Assembly (NCBI GenBank): GCA_027604185.1
Contig: JADGKB010000178.1
Coordinates: 1 to 20,488, forward strand
DNA: 20,488 nucleotides
Direction: 5' to 3'
Source of the DNA: Boothiomyces macroporosus
Taxonomy: Eukaryota > Chytridiomycota > Chytridiomycetes > Rhizophydiales > Terramycetaceae
The position numbers and the translations under genes were made by a program. This document shows, in pieces, positions 1 to 9,201 of this stretch. How positions within the stretch are numbered: position 1 is the first letter of the stretch; every line of letters starts with the position of its first letter. The notes under the pieces were generated by a model, which worked only from the letters and a program-made list of their open reading frames with translations, did no database searches and was not told the DNA's origin.

Positions 1-1134
1 GAATGTGAAGTTATCAAAAAGATTGCCGAGATTAATAGTAGTTTGTCAGAGGCAGCACCAAGCAAAGAAGAGGAAAGTGATAGCAAGCGGCTATCTAGAT
101 GGGCAGGTGTCGGATTAGCAGCAGTAGGTGGAGGGCTCCTAATTGGAGTAACTGGGGGTCTGGCTACTCCGCTTATTGCTGCTGGATTGGGAACACTGGG
201 AACGAGTCTGGGAGTTGCTGGTGCCGCTGCTAGTTTTACTGCTTTGGGGTCAGTAACCGGAGCAGCTATTGTAGGAACATTGTTTGGAGTATCTGGGGCA
301 GGACTAGCAGGCTACAAAATCAATAGGCGCTTAAAAGATCTGGAAGAGTTCTTCTTTACTCCAATCAACGATGTTCCTCCAGGGTTGTCGTACTACATTG
401 CAATCTCTGGATGGCTTACCGACATCAATGACAGCACTAACCAATGGGCACATTTATCTGACTGGAATCCAATGGTAGAAATCCTGACTTTGAGTTTCGA
501 CAGGCAATGTTTGGTGGACCTCACAAAGGCAGCTACGGAATACGCAAAGCAGATTTTGATAGATAATGGTATACAGGGAGTTGCAGCATTAACTGCGGCT
601 TCGACTTTGGCGTTTGCATTGGGTTGGCCAGTTGCAATGATACAGCTCGCGTCAATGTTGGATAACCCATGGAACATGGCACTGGATAAAGCTGAGCAAG
701 CAGGCAGGCACTTGGCTAGATCTGTATTGGCAACTCATGTTGGTGGAAAACGACCAGTGACTTTGATTGGACATGGAATGGGTGCAAGAGTTATAGTATA
801 CTGTCTATTGGAACTATACGCAATGACTGATATCGAATGTGATATATACAGTATGATTGACAGTGTCTACCTTTTTGGCGGAGTTGCAGCTCTAAGCCCA
901 GATCAATGGACCAAAATTAGAAGCATTGTCGCTGGCCGGTTTGTCAATTGTTATTCCACAAATGACTGGTTCCTCAAATTGCTATTTAGACTCAGTGTTA
1001 ATTCCGCAGCTGGCTCTGCCCCAATAGAATGTAGACACATAGAAAATATCGATGCATCAGAATTGATTAAAGCCCATGGAGAATACACTATGAAATTAGA
1101 AGAGCTCCTTCAACTAGTAGAATTTGAACGATAG
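1..1134 (+). CDS. TMCO4/DUF726-family membrane hydrolase-like protein, 5'-partial
   Basis: The frame is open from base 1, so the N-terminus lies outside the window; 377 codons are seen, with no intron needed. A Gly/Ala-rich hydrophobic stretch (about bases 100-320) is the membrane segment typical of the DUF726/TMCO4 family. It is followed by an LEEFFFTP-like motif and an alpha/beta-hydrolase half carrying RPVTLIGHGMGARVI. In family members I know, this elbow reads G-x-S-x-G. Here the nucleophile position is Gly (GHGMG), so the protein is probably catalytically inactive or diverged. The family C-terminal motif is present in the form HIENIDASELIKAHGEYTMKL. Yeast and animal relatives are Golgi/ER-associated proteins of poorly known function. 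The last 21 bases overlap the 3' end of the parvin gene on the other strand. The family call is strong; the function is unknown. Confidence 0.88.
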   Translation, partial: ECEVIKKIAEINSSLSEAAPSKEEESDSKRLSRWAGVGLAAVGGGLLIGVTGGLATPLIAAGLGTLGTSLGVAGAAASFTALGSVTGAAIVGTLFGVSGAGLAGYKINRRLKDLEEFFFTPINDVPPGLSYYIAISGWLTDINDSTNQWAHLSDWNPMVEILTLSFDRQCLVDLTKAATEYAKQILIDNGIQGVAALTAASTLAFALGWPVAMIQLASMLDNPWNMALDKAEQAGRHLARSVLATHVGGKRPVTLIGHGMGARVIVYCLLELYAMTDIECDIYSMIDSVYLFGGVAALSPDQWTKIRSIVAGRFVNCYSTNDWFLKLLFRLSVNSAAGSAPIECRHIENIDASELIKAHGEYTMKLEELLQLVEFER

Positions 1135-2169
1135 AAATAGATCTTTATTGATATTGTTGTAATAAAAAACTAAAATTAACGATTGGTACATAATCCGGGC
1201 TATGGTTTTTGCATCGCCTTCCAAAACATCTTTGATCTCAATTCTCTTTGTATTTATTCCCATACTCACTAGTAATTCTATCGCGACTTCTACATTAATC
1301 TGTTTCTGCTCCTCCGAAGGATTCAAAAAGAACTTGTTTAAAGGTACATAAAACCGCCCAATTGACCCAATCAACAGAATCAACTTTCCGCCATCAGCCA
1401 AATCTTTCATACTTTGAATCGCCAATTGGAAATCTTGGAGGATTCCATTAACAAATTCCAATAGTAGCTAGATTAGTTTTAACCAACTATTTCAACTTCA
1501 GCCAACTTTTCCGGATTTTCTATCAGTTCTTCAAAAACCTCTCCAACATCCTTTTCGTCTGGAGGTGCTTCAACAACTGGTTCCTCAGCATAGTTAATCT
1601 CTGCCTCTGTTATTTGAAATTTGTTTGTTTTTGATACTTTTGCTCCTTTCACGATGGTGTTGCATGTAACAGCAAGTTTGACATCTGTTGGGATTGGGAA
1701 TTGGCAATCAAATAATAGTGCCAAATCAACCAAGAATGAAAGCAGAGAAGAATAATCACCCGCAATTATACCTTTGACAGTCCACCTGGAAGAATTATCG
1801 CCCCTAATAAGAAACTTTTCCACAAATTGCACTAATTTTGTCATAATTAGCTGGTAGTCTTTAGCTGTACACGCCATGAATGGTTCTGCGTTAAAACTAC
1901 ATACTTAGGTCTATTATTTCTTCTCCAGTTTTATCCACTAGATCAGCCATCACTTACTGAGAAATGATGCAAGCACAATCGCGAGCACGTAGTCTTTGTA
2001 AATATCGTTAATCACTATATTCGTGGAGTTTGAGTTGAGCCAGAGCGTAAGGGACTAGATTAGAAAGATCCAACTTGAACTAAACGCCGATAATTCGGAT
2101 TGCCTATTATTAGACTATTTTACTCGTAGTGGAAGGGTGGAGCTCATACGTAACCTTTTCCTCCTCCAT
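1114..2169 (-). CDS. Parvin (two CH domains), six exons
   Basis: Exons 5'->3': 2169-2124, 2103-2075, 2054-1958, 1937-1905, 1885-1488, 1467-1114; introns of 20, 20, 20, 19 and 20 nt; 318 aa. Parvins carry two calponin-homology domains and bind integrin-linked kinase and PINCH at adhesion sites linked to actin. The spliced product follows the parvin CH1 pattern: LVQSLTLWLN, then INDIYKDYVLA, GEEIIDL and WTVKGIIAGDYSSLLSFLV. An acidic linker follows, then CH2 with LLEFVNGIL, DLADGGKLILLIG and FYVPLNKFFLNP. Each intron removes a stop or frameshift exactly where the parvin alignment needs continuity. Two donors are GTTGG rather than GTAAG. The start is the first ATG upstream of the CH1 helix, 51 bp from the divergent LRR gene start. 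The 3' end overlaps the preceding gene. The family call comes from motif order, not from a database search. Confidence 0.87.
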
Positions 2170-2220
2170 TGTCGCGGCTTTTATTCTCAAACTTCAACCT
2201 CAAATATTTTTGTTATTTTC

Positions 2221-4002
2221 ATGACAAAGGCGTTGTACAGTTTGCTAGATGAAATGCACCAAACACATAGATCTACGACTGCACTTTTTGTAAAACATAT
2301 GGAGCAGCTCTATGCTTGTGAACAGTTACTTTATGGCGAGGAACGGCTGGTGCTAGATCAAGAAACTTGCACCCCGGTTGCAATAGCCGCTATGACAAAC
2401 AACAAATCAGTTAAAGAGCTGCAGCTGTATTGTGATTGCATAGGGAGAGACGAATTCCCCATGTTTGCGCGGATGCTTCACAGAAATACAACTTTGCAAA
2501 TCCTAGGGTTTGAAGGTACATTTGAATAACATTCAGGGTTTTCCTCTAGCTGCGAACTGCTGCTTAGTGTTGACTGGTCCTTAGTCTCTATTAGAGATCT
2601 TTATATTGTGGGATCGTTTCAAGACAGTGATGGATTGAAACAATTTTTCAAAGCTTTAACTTGCAACAAAACTATCAAGAAACTGTGTATATATGATTGT
2701 GGACTAGAAGATGATATGGCTGAAGATCTGTGTAGAATTATTAGAAATGGAAGTCTTCAGGAGCTGGATTTAACTATCAATAACTTTACAGCAGATGGAA
2801 TTGAGTCAATTGTTGAAGCAATCAAACATTCTAATGTAATAGACTTTGACATATCACATAATCCAATTGGGGATTGTGGAGTTGAGCGGATCTCTGATTT
2901 GTTTACGATGAAAGTGAAAAATCTCAACATTGGGGATATTTCAATCCAGAATGAGAGCTTTGATGTATTTTCCTATTGTTTAGCTCATAGCAGTCATATC
3001 GAGAGCATATTTTTTCAAAAAGTTGAATTTTCGAGCCCAGCAAAGCTTTTCATGGCAGCAAGTATGGCTAAAACTCTGACCAAGCTTTCGTTTATTGATT
3101 GCGCCATTGATTGCTCGAATGTGGTTGAATTGGCCAAACTGGTATCTAGTGGACAGCTGGAATTACTTGATTTAGGGTCGAACAATATCGGAGGCAAAGG
3201 AATGTTGCTGCTTCACAACGCAATCCTAGCAAGCAAACGCATACAGGATTTCACACTATCAGACAATCCCTTGGGACTGGATGGAATCAAATTACTATCA
3301 AATCTTTTGTCAAACGAAAATTGCCCACTAAAATATCTTACGGTAGATGCTCTGCTTGTAGATCAAACTTCCATGGAAATTCTTTCTGCTGGATTGGCTG
3401 TAAACAAGTCACTGATATCCTTTTCAATGGAATATACAGAATTTGACGCGCGATTGTTCAAGTACCTTTTTGCTGCGCTTCATAAAAATAGGCATTTGCA
3501 AGAGCTGTATGTAGATGGACCTAGAATAGACAACTTTCTAGGCAGTGAAGATGAACCTAATGAATATTTTGAATACTTGCAAAGACTTTTTATGAATAAT
3601 AGGTCCATTGTCAAAATGAGCTGCCCAATGATAGCTACAATAGAAGTTCCTATAGTTTTGGCTGGCCTTTTGCACAACTACACTCTAGAATGGCTGGGAA
3701 ATGTCAACGAAGAATATCGTGGAAGTTCTAAAACGCACGGACCTGAAATTGAACATGAAGATATCAAAGAAATTGCAAAACGAAACAAGAGTATCAAGCA
3801 GGTGAAATTAGCTGAATCCGTTCTTGCTTCCAGAGCCCTCTTAATGCTGGAATTGCCTTTGGAACTGCTCCATCTCATTCAAAACTACCTAACTGATTAT
3901 GCCATGATCCCTCTGCATTTAAAGGCTAAATATAGCCGTACATTACTTAAACAAGAACTAATAGGGAAGCTGTTTACAAAAGATAATGTGAATATATTTT
4001 AA
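2221..4002 (+). CDS. RNI-like leucine-rich-repeat protein
   Basis: Exons 2221-2515 and 2537-4002, with a 21-nt intron; 586 aa. Splicing joins LQILGFEG to FSSSCELLLSVDW and removes an in-frame TAA. The body is a series of ribonuclease-inhibitor-type repeats of about 28 residues, for example SLQELDLTINNFTADGIESI and LELLDLGSNNIGGKGMLLL. Such proteins are protein-protein interaction scaffolds. Near the C-terminus LELPLELLHLIQNYLTD resembles an F-box-like or ankyrin-capping helix, but I cannot assign it. The ATG at 2221 was chosen because it is the first Met of the open frame and is preceded by a T-rich stretch; the frame stays open upstream to about 2137 without an ATG. No partner or pathway is visible. 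Confidence 0.85.
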
Positions 4003-4102
4003 TAATTTATTCCAGAGTCAATACAACTTGCACATATCATTAATAACCCGACAATCTTGTCTTTATAGTTTTTGGTTCAATCAACAGTCATCAAACTTTT
4101 GA

Positions 4103-4110
4103 TTACGTAA
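4103..4110. promoter_or_regulatory. TTACGTAA palindrome upstream of MET2
   Basis: A perfect 8-bp palindrome of the C/EBP-PAR bZIP type lies 65 bp upstream of the MET2 start codon. bZIP factors control amino-acid biosynthesis in fungi, so a role in MET2 control is possible. A chance match cannot be excluded from sequence alone. Confidence 0.3.
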
Positions 4111-4174
4111 GCAAGTCCAATGGCGCAATGGTTGATCAACATCACCAAATCAAAAATCAGAAAAAAGTTTACTG

Positions 4175-5472
4175 ATGACAGCAAAAACCAAATATTCGGA
4201 ATTAGTTCAAGGCCAAAGCATAACAACCCTCGACAAATTTGTGTTAGAGTCTGGCAAAGTATTAAAAAATGTTCCAGTGGCTTACAAAACTTGGGGAAAA
4301 TTGAATGCAGAAAAGTCTAATGTTTTGGTATTGTGTCATGCTTTATCTGGATCTTGCGATGTTGAAGATTGGTGGGGACCATTAATTGGACCTGGCCGCA
4401 CTTTTGACACTACTCGATTCTTTATATTCTGTGGAAATGTATTTGGATCTCCTTACGGAACAGCTTCCCCAATTACCATAGATCCAGCGACTAACAAACC
4501 ATACGGACCAAACTTTCCCCAAACCACTATAAGAGACGACGTTAGGGTACACAGGCGCATTCTGGATAGTCTGGGGGTTGAATATGTTCGTTTCGTTATC
4601 GGTGGATCAATGGGTGGAATGCAAGTATTAGAATGGGCATTCTTTGGCGACTATGTAAAGAATATTATTCCGATTGCTACTTCGGGTAGACGTAATTTCT
4701 TTTTTAATGTAGACTCTGCATGGTGTATCAGTTGGGGAGAAGCACAACGCCAATCTATTTACAGTGACCCTAAATATCTAGATGGCACCTATGAAATGTC
4801 TGATCCTCCAGTGTCTGGCTTGAGCGCTGCCAGAATGGCTGCAATGTTGACGTATAGATCTCGCAACTCTTTTGAACAGCGATTCGGACGTAAAGTCATG
4901 CCAACAAAGAGTGTTGATGACCATGAAGAGGTCCATAAACTACAGCACAACGAAGGCAACAAATATAGTTTGCACATTCCTGGCAAAGCAATAGAAAAGA
5001 ACGATAAAGAGTTTTCGGTGTATTCTGCGCAATCGTACCTCAGATATAAAGGAGACGCGTTTGTGAATAGGTTTGATGCAAATTGTTATATTGCAATAAC
5101 AAGAAAATTGGATACACATGATATTTCAAGGGGTAGAGGTAGTTACCAGGAAGCACTTGCGCAAATTCAACAACCTACACTAGTGATTGGTGTAGATAGC
5201 GATGGATTATTCACTGTCGATGAGCAGTATGAATTGGGAAATGGAATTCCAAACTCGCAAGTAGTGATTATACAATCTGGAGAAGGTAATAACAATTAAT
5301 AATAGGTCATGATGGATTCTTGCTTGAATTTCAACAAATGCGAGATTTACTGACTAGTTTCATTAAAGATCGTGCACCTGAATTACTGGAACAAGAGCCA
5401 ATTGAAATTAAAGTGCAAGAATCAAAAGCGAGTGTATTTGGAGAAGCGGAGGGAGATATGTTGATGTGGTAA
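4175..5472 (+). CDS. MET2: Homoserine O-acetyltransferase
   Basis: Exons 4175-4691, 4713-5285 and 5306-5472; introns of 21 and 20 nt; 418 aa. The enzyme transfers acetyl from acetyl-CoA to L-homoserine, the first committed step to methionine/homocysteine by the sulfhydrylation route of fungi and bacteria. It is an alpha/beta hydrolase. Visible are VAYKTWGKLN, HALSGS, DWWGPLIGPGR, the nucleophile motif GGSMGGMQ, SAWCISWGEAQRQSI, GLSAARM, the acid-region VIGVDSDGLF and the catalytic His in GEGHDGFLLEF. The first intron is a multiple of three without a stop, so the unspliced frame looks open; removing it restores TSGRHSAWC. The second intron splits the Gly codon just before the catalytic His. 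An out-of-frame ATG at 4120 could act as an upstream start. Confidence 0.95.
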
Positions 5473-5476
5473 TAAA

Positions 5477-5614
5477 TAAGACTATTCAATTCCGTGAGTT
5501 TGTAAGATTCTATTCTGACTGTTTGTAAGACTATTCAATTCCGTGAGTTTGTAAGATTCTATTCTGACTGTTTCTAAGATTCTATTCTGACTGTTTGTAA
5601 GATTATTCAATTCC
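5477..5614 (+). repeat. Short tandem repeat, 49-bp unit with partial copies
   Basis: Two near-perfect 49-bp copies (5477-5525 and 5526-5574) differ only at the last base. A 23-bp copy of the unit's second half follows (5575-5597), then a 17-bp partial copy of its first half ending about 5614. Within the unit, TAAGA-TTC phrases recur, so it may itself derive from a shorter duplication. It fills most of the gap between the MET2 stop and the next gene. Confidence 0.9.
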
Positions 5615-5644
5615 CTTTTCTAATTTTGTTTTTTCCAAATCAAA

Positions 5645-6422
5645 ATGCAAAAACTAATCTCATGCCAGGATCAGATTCAATGCGCTGATGAAAAGGACGG
5701 AATAATTCTAGTTTCAACAAAGAGCGAACTCCGCATCTACGAAGACAACAAACTAAAAACCTTTTTTAAAACCGGTCAAGAAGCTCTCCAAGTGAAAATC
5801 CATGATTACTACTATGCACTATTCTCTGATAAACTAGTTAAATATGATAACAGCACTTATACAACCGCATTCAATATACAAGCAAATGCATTTGATATTG
5901 ATACTTTTACTGGGTTTATCACAGATACTAGTATTCAAATCTATGATGAAGAATTGATTCTCGAGTATCCAATCAAATACCGCGGAGTAGCAATTAAATT
6001 CAATCCAAATAAGCCAGATCAGTTTATATATGGACTAGTCAACGGCACTATACAAATAATGAACATTAATATGGAAATCGTTCATTCAATCTACTACCCA
6101 GGAATTCTATATTCTCTAGATTGGAATGCTGGATTGATTGGAGTGATTATTGATCAAAAATGGTTGATTTACGACTATAAGCAAAACACACCAATTCACA
6201 GTGATAATATAAATGGAAGTTTGTTTAAATTCAACAAGAACAGAAGTGGAATGTTTTGCATCTTGTCTCCAAACAAACTCTATTTATACAGCTCAGGATA
6301 CACAAGAGGTATTTCATATTAACACAGTGCCAAATACATTTAATGTAAAGAATAGTAAATTCTTGACGTGGGAGAATGAGTTGAAAGTCTGTCATACCCG
6401 CTTTGTTTCTCTTGTTCAATAA
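5645..6422 (+). CDS. Beta-propeller (WD40-like) protein, unassigned
   Basis: Exons 5645-6308 and 6328-6422, with a 19-nt intron; 252 aa. The protein is a run of short beta-strands ending in aromatic-Asp pairs (ELRIYEDNK, KLVKYDN, SIQIYDE, KWLIYDYKQ, KLYLYSSG), a pattern typical of diverged WD40 repeats. The intron joins SSGYTR to VPNTF and removes an in-frame TAA; without it the protein would be 225 aa. The ending KVCHTRFVSLVQ is short for a closed seven-blade propeller, so this may be an incomplete propeller that pairs with a partner, as some nucleoporin-type proteins do. I do not recognise the family. The ATG at 5645 follows an A-rich stretch. Confidence 0.7.
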
Positions 6423-6517
6423 AGCGTTTTTAATTGCCATCTTAAAACCAAAGAATAAATCCTTAATCCAGGCACAATAACGATTAAATCCAATAAGAAT
6501 CCATTATCCAATTACAT

Positions 6518-6704
6518 TTATTTCTTTTGTTCGTTAAATAAGACATGTTGATTCACTAGTGGATCATATTTCATTAATTGCAACTTTGGTAAAGCTCTCT
6601 TTCTTTTAGTGATATAGAAAAATCCTGTTCCAGCAGAAGAAACCAGCCGAACTATAACAGTCCTACATTAATCAAGAGTACTTTGCTTTTTGTTTGACAG
6701 ACAT
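6518..6704 (-). CDS. Mitochondrial ribosomal protein bL33m
   Basis: Exons 6704-6682 and 6662-6518, with a 19-nt intron; 55 aa, the usual length for bacterial-type L33. It is a large-subunit protein of the mitochondrial ribosome. The spliced protein reads [20 protein letters not shown], then [19 protein letters not shown], matching the hallmark AGTGFFY and KYDP-V-HVLF motifs of L33. The N-terminus MSVKQKAK comes from the tiny first exon, and the intron splits a Lys codon. Only 20 bp separate its start codon from that of the divergent SPF27 gene. The N-terminus is basic and may serve for mitochondrial import. Confidence 0.93.
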
Positions 6705-6724
6705 TTTTTCGATTTGAAAAAAAA

Positions 6725-7211
6725 ATGGAATTAGATTCTCTAGTGTACATCGACAACTATGACTTGACTGAAGCGGAAAAGTTGATTAAACGAGAAGCCC
6801 AGGTATCCGCAAACAAATTTCAACTTGAACGACCAGAAAAGACTGATGCGATCGACCTAAAGAGATTCCAACTAAACGAGATCAACTTGGATAATATCAA
6901 AGCCCAGATAGAATACCAGGAAAACAGATCCATCAATTTAGAATTATTTAGTAAATATGGAAACAACCAATGGAAATTACACAATTACCAAATGGAGCAA
7001 ATAAACAAGAATCTGGAAAAGGAACTGGAAACTCTTTTATCTCAAATTGAAAGTGTAAATTTAAAGCGAAAGCAAGAGCAAGTAAGACCAAGTTAATTAG
7101 GAATTTTGTTTTACCAAATTAAAGAATTTGAAAGAGAAACAGAGAGAGCTGATTGATAGGATTGTGCAAGTGAGAATGGCTAACGATCAACTGCAAGCTA
7201 AACTTGAATAA
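6725..7211 (+). CDS. Pre-mRNA-splicing factor SPF27/BCAS2-like
   Basis: Exons 6725-7081 and 7101-7211, with a 19-nt intron; 155 aa. SPF27 is a core subunit of the Prp19 (NineTeen) complex, which activates the spliceosome. Family landmarks are in order: an N-terminal DSLVYIDNYDLT segment (compare the conserved D-LPY-D start), DLKRFQLNE, then RSINLELFSKYGNNQWKLHN, the most conserved block, followed by a coiled coil (QINKNLEKELETLLSQIES, then KLKNLKEKQRELIDRI). The intron restores the coiled coil after QEQ. The protein is shorter than metazoan BCAS2 (about 225 aa), mainly in the N-terminal and C-terminal parts. It shares an ultra-short intergenic region with bL33m. Confidence 0.88.
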
Positions 7212-7377
7212 ATACTGAATTTTGTTATTGATTCAATGTTTTATAATTGACAATGTTGGGATAACAACTTTTCAAAAGTTAATTCGATATCCGATAGCTT
7301 AATACCCGAAAACCTTAATTATATCCCAGATAACCTTATTAGAAACCTGCGGAAAATTCAAATTGTTGACTCACAGA

Positions 7378-7794
7378 ATGGAATCTGAAAAACCATGCAA
7401 TGTATGTACGGATTTTAGAAAGCTACGAAAAAAGAACAAGAAGCTATTAAAAGAGATGCCATGCCCACTCGATAAATCTACACTGGGCAACTACACTTGG
7501 GGATTTCTTCATACAATGGCTGCCTATTATCCAGAAACACCTTCACAAGCAGACCAGCAAATGATGAAGAATTTTATTACTGGATTAGCAAGGTTTTATC
7601 CATGTTCCTATTGTGCTGATCATTTACAAAAAGAAATTGTTTCTAATCCGCCGGATGTAAAGAATAATTATACACTAAGCATGTGGTTTTGTAATATTCA
7701 TAATGAAGTTAATGAGAGGTTGGGTAAACCGATATTTGACTGTTCAAGAGTGTTTGAAAGATGGAGAGACGGAAACAAGAACTGTTTTGAATAA
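7378..7794 (+). CDS. ERV1: FAD-linked sulfhydryl oxidase Erv1/ALR
   Basis: 138 aa, no intron. Erv1 works with Mia40 in the mitochondrial intermembrane space, reoxidising Mia40 and passing electrons to cytochrome c or oxygen. Family motifs appear in order: CNVC at the N-terminus, CPLDKSTLGNYTWGFLHTMAAYYP (FAD-binding), the active-site YPCSYCADHL (CxxC), the FAD-contacting NxHNxVN motif seen as CNIHNEVNERLGKP, and the C-terminal FDCSRVFERWRDG. The start at 7378 is the first ATG of the frame. The N-terminal shuttle segment is short compared with yeast Erv1. Upstream, 7212-7377 is AT-rich with no feature I can identify. Confidence 0.96.
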   Translation: MESEKPCNVCTDFRKLRKKNKKLLKEMPCPLDKSTLGNYTWGFLHTMAAYYPETPSQADQQMMKNFITGLARFYPCSYCADHLQKEIVSNPPDVKNNYTLSMWFCNIHNEVNERLGKPIFDCSRVFERWRDGNKNCFE

Positions 7795-7930
7795 ATTATA
7801 GGCATTTCATTATTTGCAAGTATTTTCTGGACAAGTGATTCCAAATGGTGTTCTTGATGTTAATTCCTAAACGAGAGTGGGTCAGAGGTACCGCCCCTTT
7901 CGTGAATTGTTTGTTTATTTTTTTCATAGA

Positions 7931-9201
7931 ATGGGTAAGCTGATTTACCTTGAAGCTATCAGAGGGCTGGCAGCACTCATAGTTGCTCTCCACCACTTTG
8001 ATTTAGCACTAACAGAAAAGAACAACTACCTCTATCAGTTGAAAAACGAATATCCGATACTCAAATTTTTGACAGATGGAAACTTGGCAGTAACAACATT
8101 CTTTATATTATCCGGAAGAGTATTAACACTGTCGTTCTTGAAGAGAGAACTGTCCCTGCAGTCTTTTGAAAATTTATCTTCAGGTGTCTTCAAGCGAAGT
8201 TTCAGATTGGTTCTGCCTGTGCTTGCTGTTCTCTTTATTTCGCAACTGCTTGGATATTTCCATTTACATGATAGCGTTAGAGTTGCCAACGGTATTGCTG
8301 GTACTACTGGATGGTACCAACCACCGACAGAGTTTCAGTCATTCAAGGAGTTTGTGGTGTTCTTTATCAACATATTTACAAACACTTTCTATGTACCAAA
8401 CAACGGCTACTTTCCTTTTGAAATAAGTAATGATAGATTAACTTAGTGTGGACTATACCCTTGGAATTGTATGGCAGTTGGGTAATGTACTTGGTTGCTA
8501 TTGTTACCGTGACTTTATCTTTTAGGATTCTATTTCTTACCATTCTAGTATTACTAAATTGGTACTCTGGGACTTGGTCTTTTGCCTTTATTTTAGGAAT
8601 GTTGATTACAGAACTGTCAGTTCAAGGACATATTAAAAAGATGCAACCGTCTTATTTTTGGGCGTTTAGAGTACTGCTATTTGTATTCTTTTACATTTCT
8701 TACCAGCAGTGCTATGTTGGAGGTGAAACTTGGGGATATCTCTTTTACAAGTACAGTAGAGATCTCTATCAAACGTCCTCAGGAAGTATAAACAACCCAG
8801 GTGATTTATGGTACCAGCCGCAAGACCCTAGGATATTCATGGCTGCATGTATGATTATGCTTGTTGAACTGACACCAACTATGCAAACAATACTAAACAC
8901 GATGATATTTGATTTCTTGGGAAAGATCTCATTTGGATTATACTTGGCGCATGGTGTAGTTTTATCTGCTGTAGTTTCCAAAGTATTTGTTGCCTTAGTG
9001 TCATCAGGACGTTCTATCGAATTTGCTCAAACTGTATCCTTTTTTGTGTTTTGGGCAGTGTCTATTACTTGCGGATGGCTGATTTTCAAGTATATTGATA
9101 TGCCATCAGTCAGATTATCGAAACGATTACGAGCGCTGTTTATTCGCAGAGTCCCTGCACCATTAGAACAAATTGTAGTTCCTACTAATTTACCCGAATA
9201 A
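7931..9201 (+). CDS. Acyltransferase-3 (OafA/YrhL type) membrane protein
   Basis: Exons 7931-8426 and 8447-9201, with a 20-nt intron; 416 aa. Family members are multi-pass membrane enzymes that transfer acetyl or other acyl groups to sugars or lipids. The protein starts with the family signature YLEAIRGLAALIVALHHF, including the conserved Arg and His. Then come FILSGRVLTLSF, GYFPFEI joined by splicing to MWTIPLELYGSWVMYL, many hydrophobic helices, and the late motif FDFLGKISFGLYLAHGVVL. The intron removes an in-frame TAG and splits a Met codon. The substrate is unknown. A 21-nt GT...AG string right after the ATG (7935-7955) is not an intron, since it encodes part of the signature. Confidence 0.92.

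Noticed and set aside
1886..1925. A 40-nt version of parvin intron 4 ending at a later AG
   Set aside because: It also keeps the frame, but the 19-nt version aligns with parvins without a gap and fits the intron size here.
5477..5614. CRISPR-like reading of the tandem repeat
   Set aside because: Copies are directly abutting with no unique spacers.
7935..7955. 21-nt GT...AG string just after the acyltransferase start
   Set aside because: It encodes KLIYLEA of the conserved YLEAIRGLAAL signature, so removing it would damage the protein.
8769..8981. Minus-strand ORF inside the acyltransferase
   Set aside because: Shadow of a strongly supported gene; it has no recognisable motif. Many similar ORFs (for example 393-677, 3015-3197, 4789-4986, 14080-14304) were left out for the same reason.
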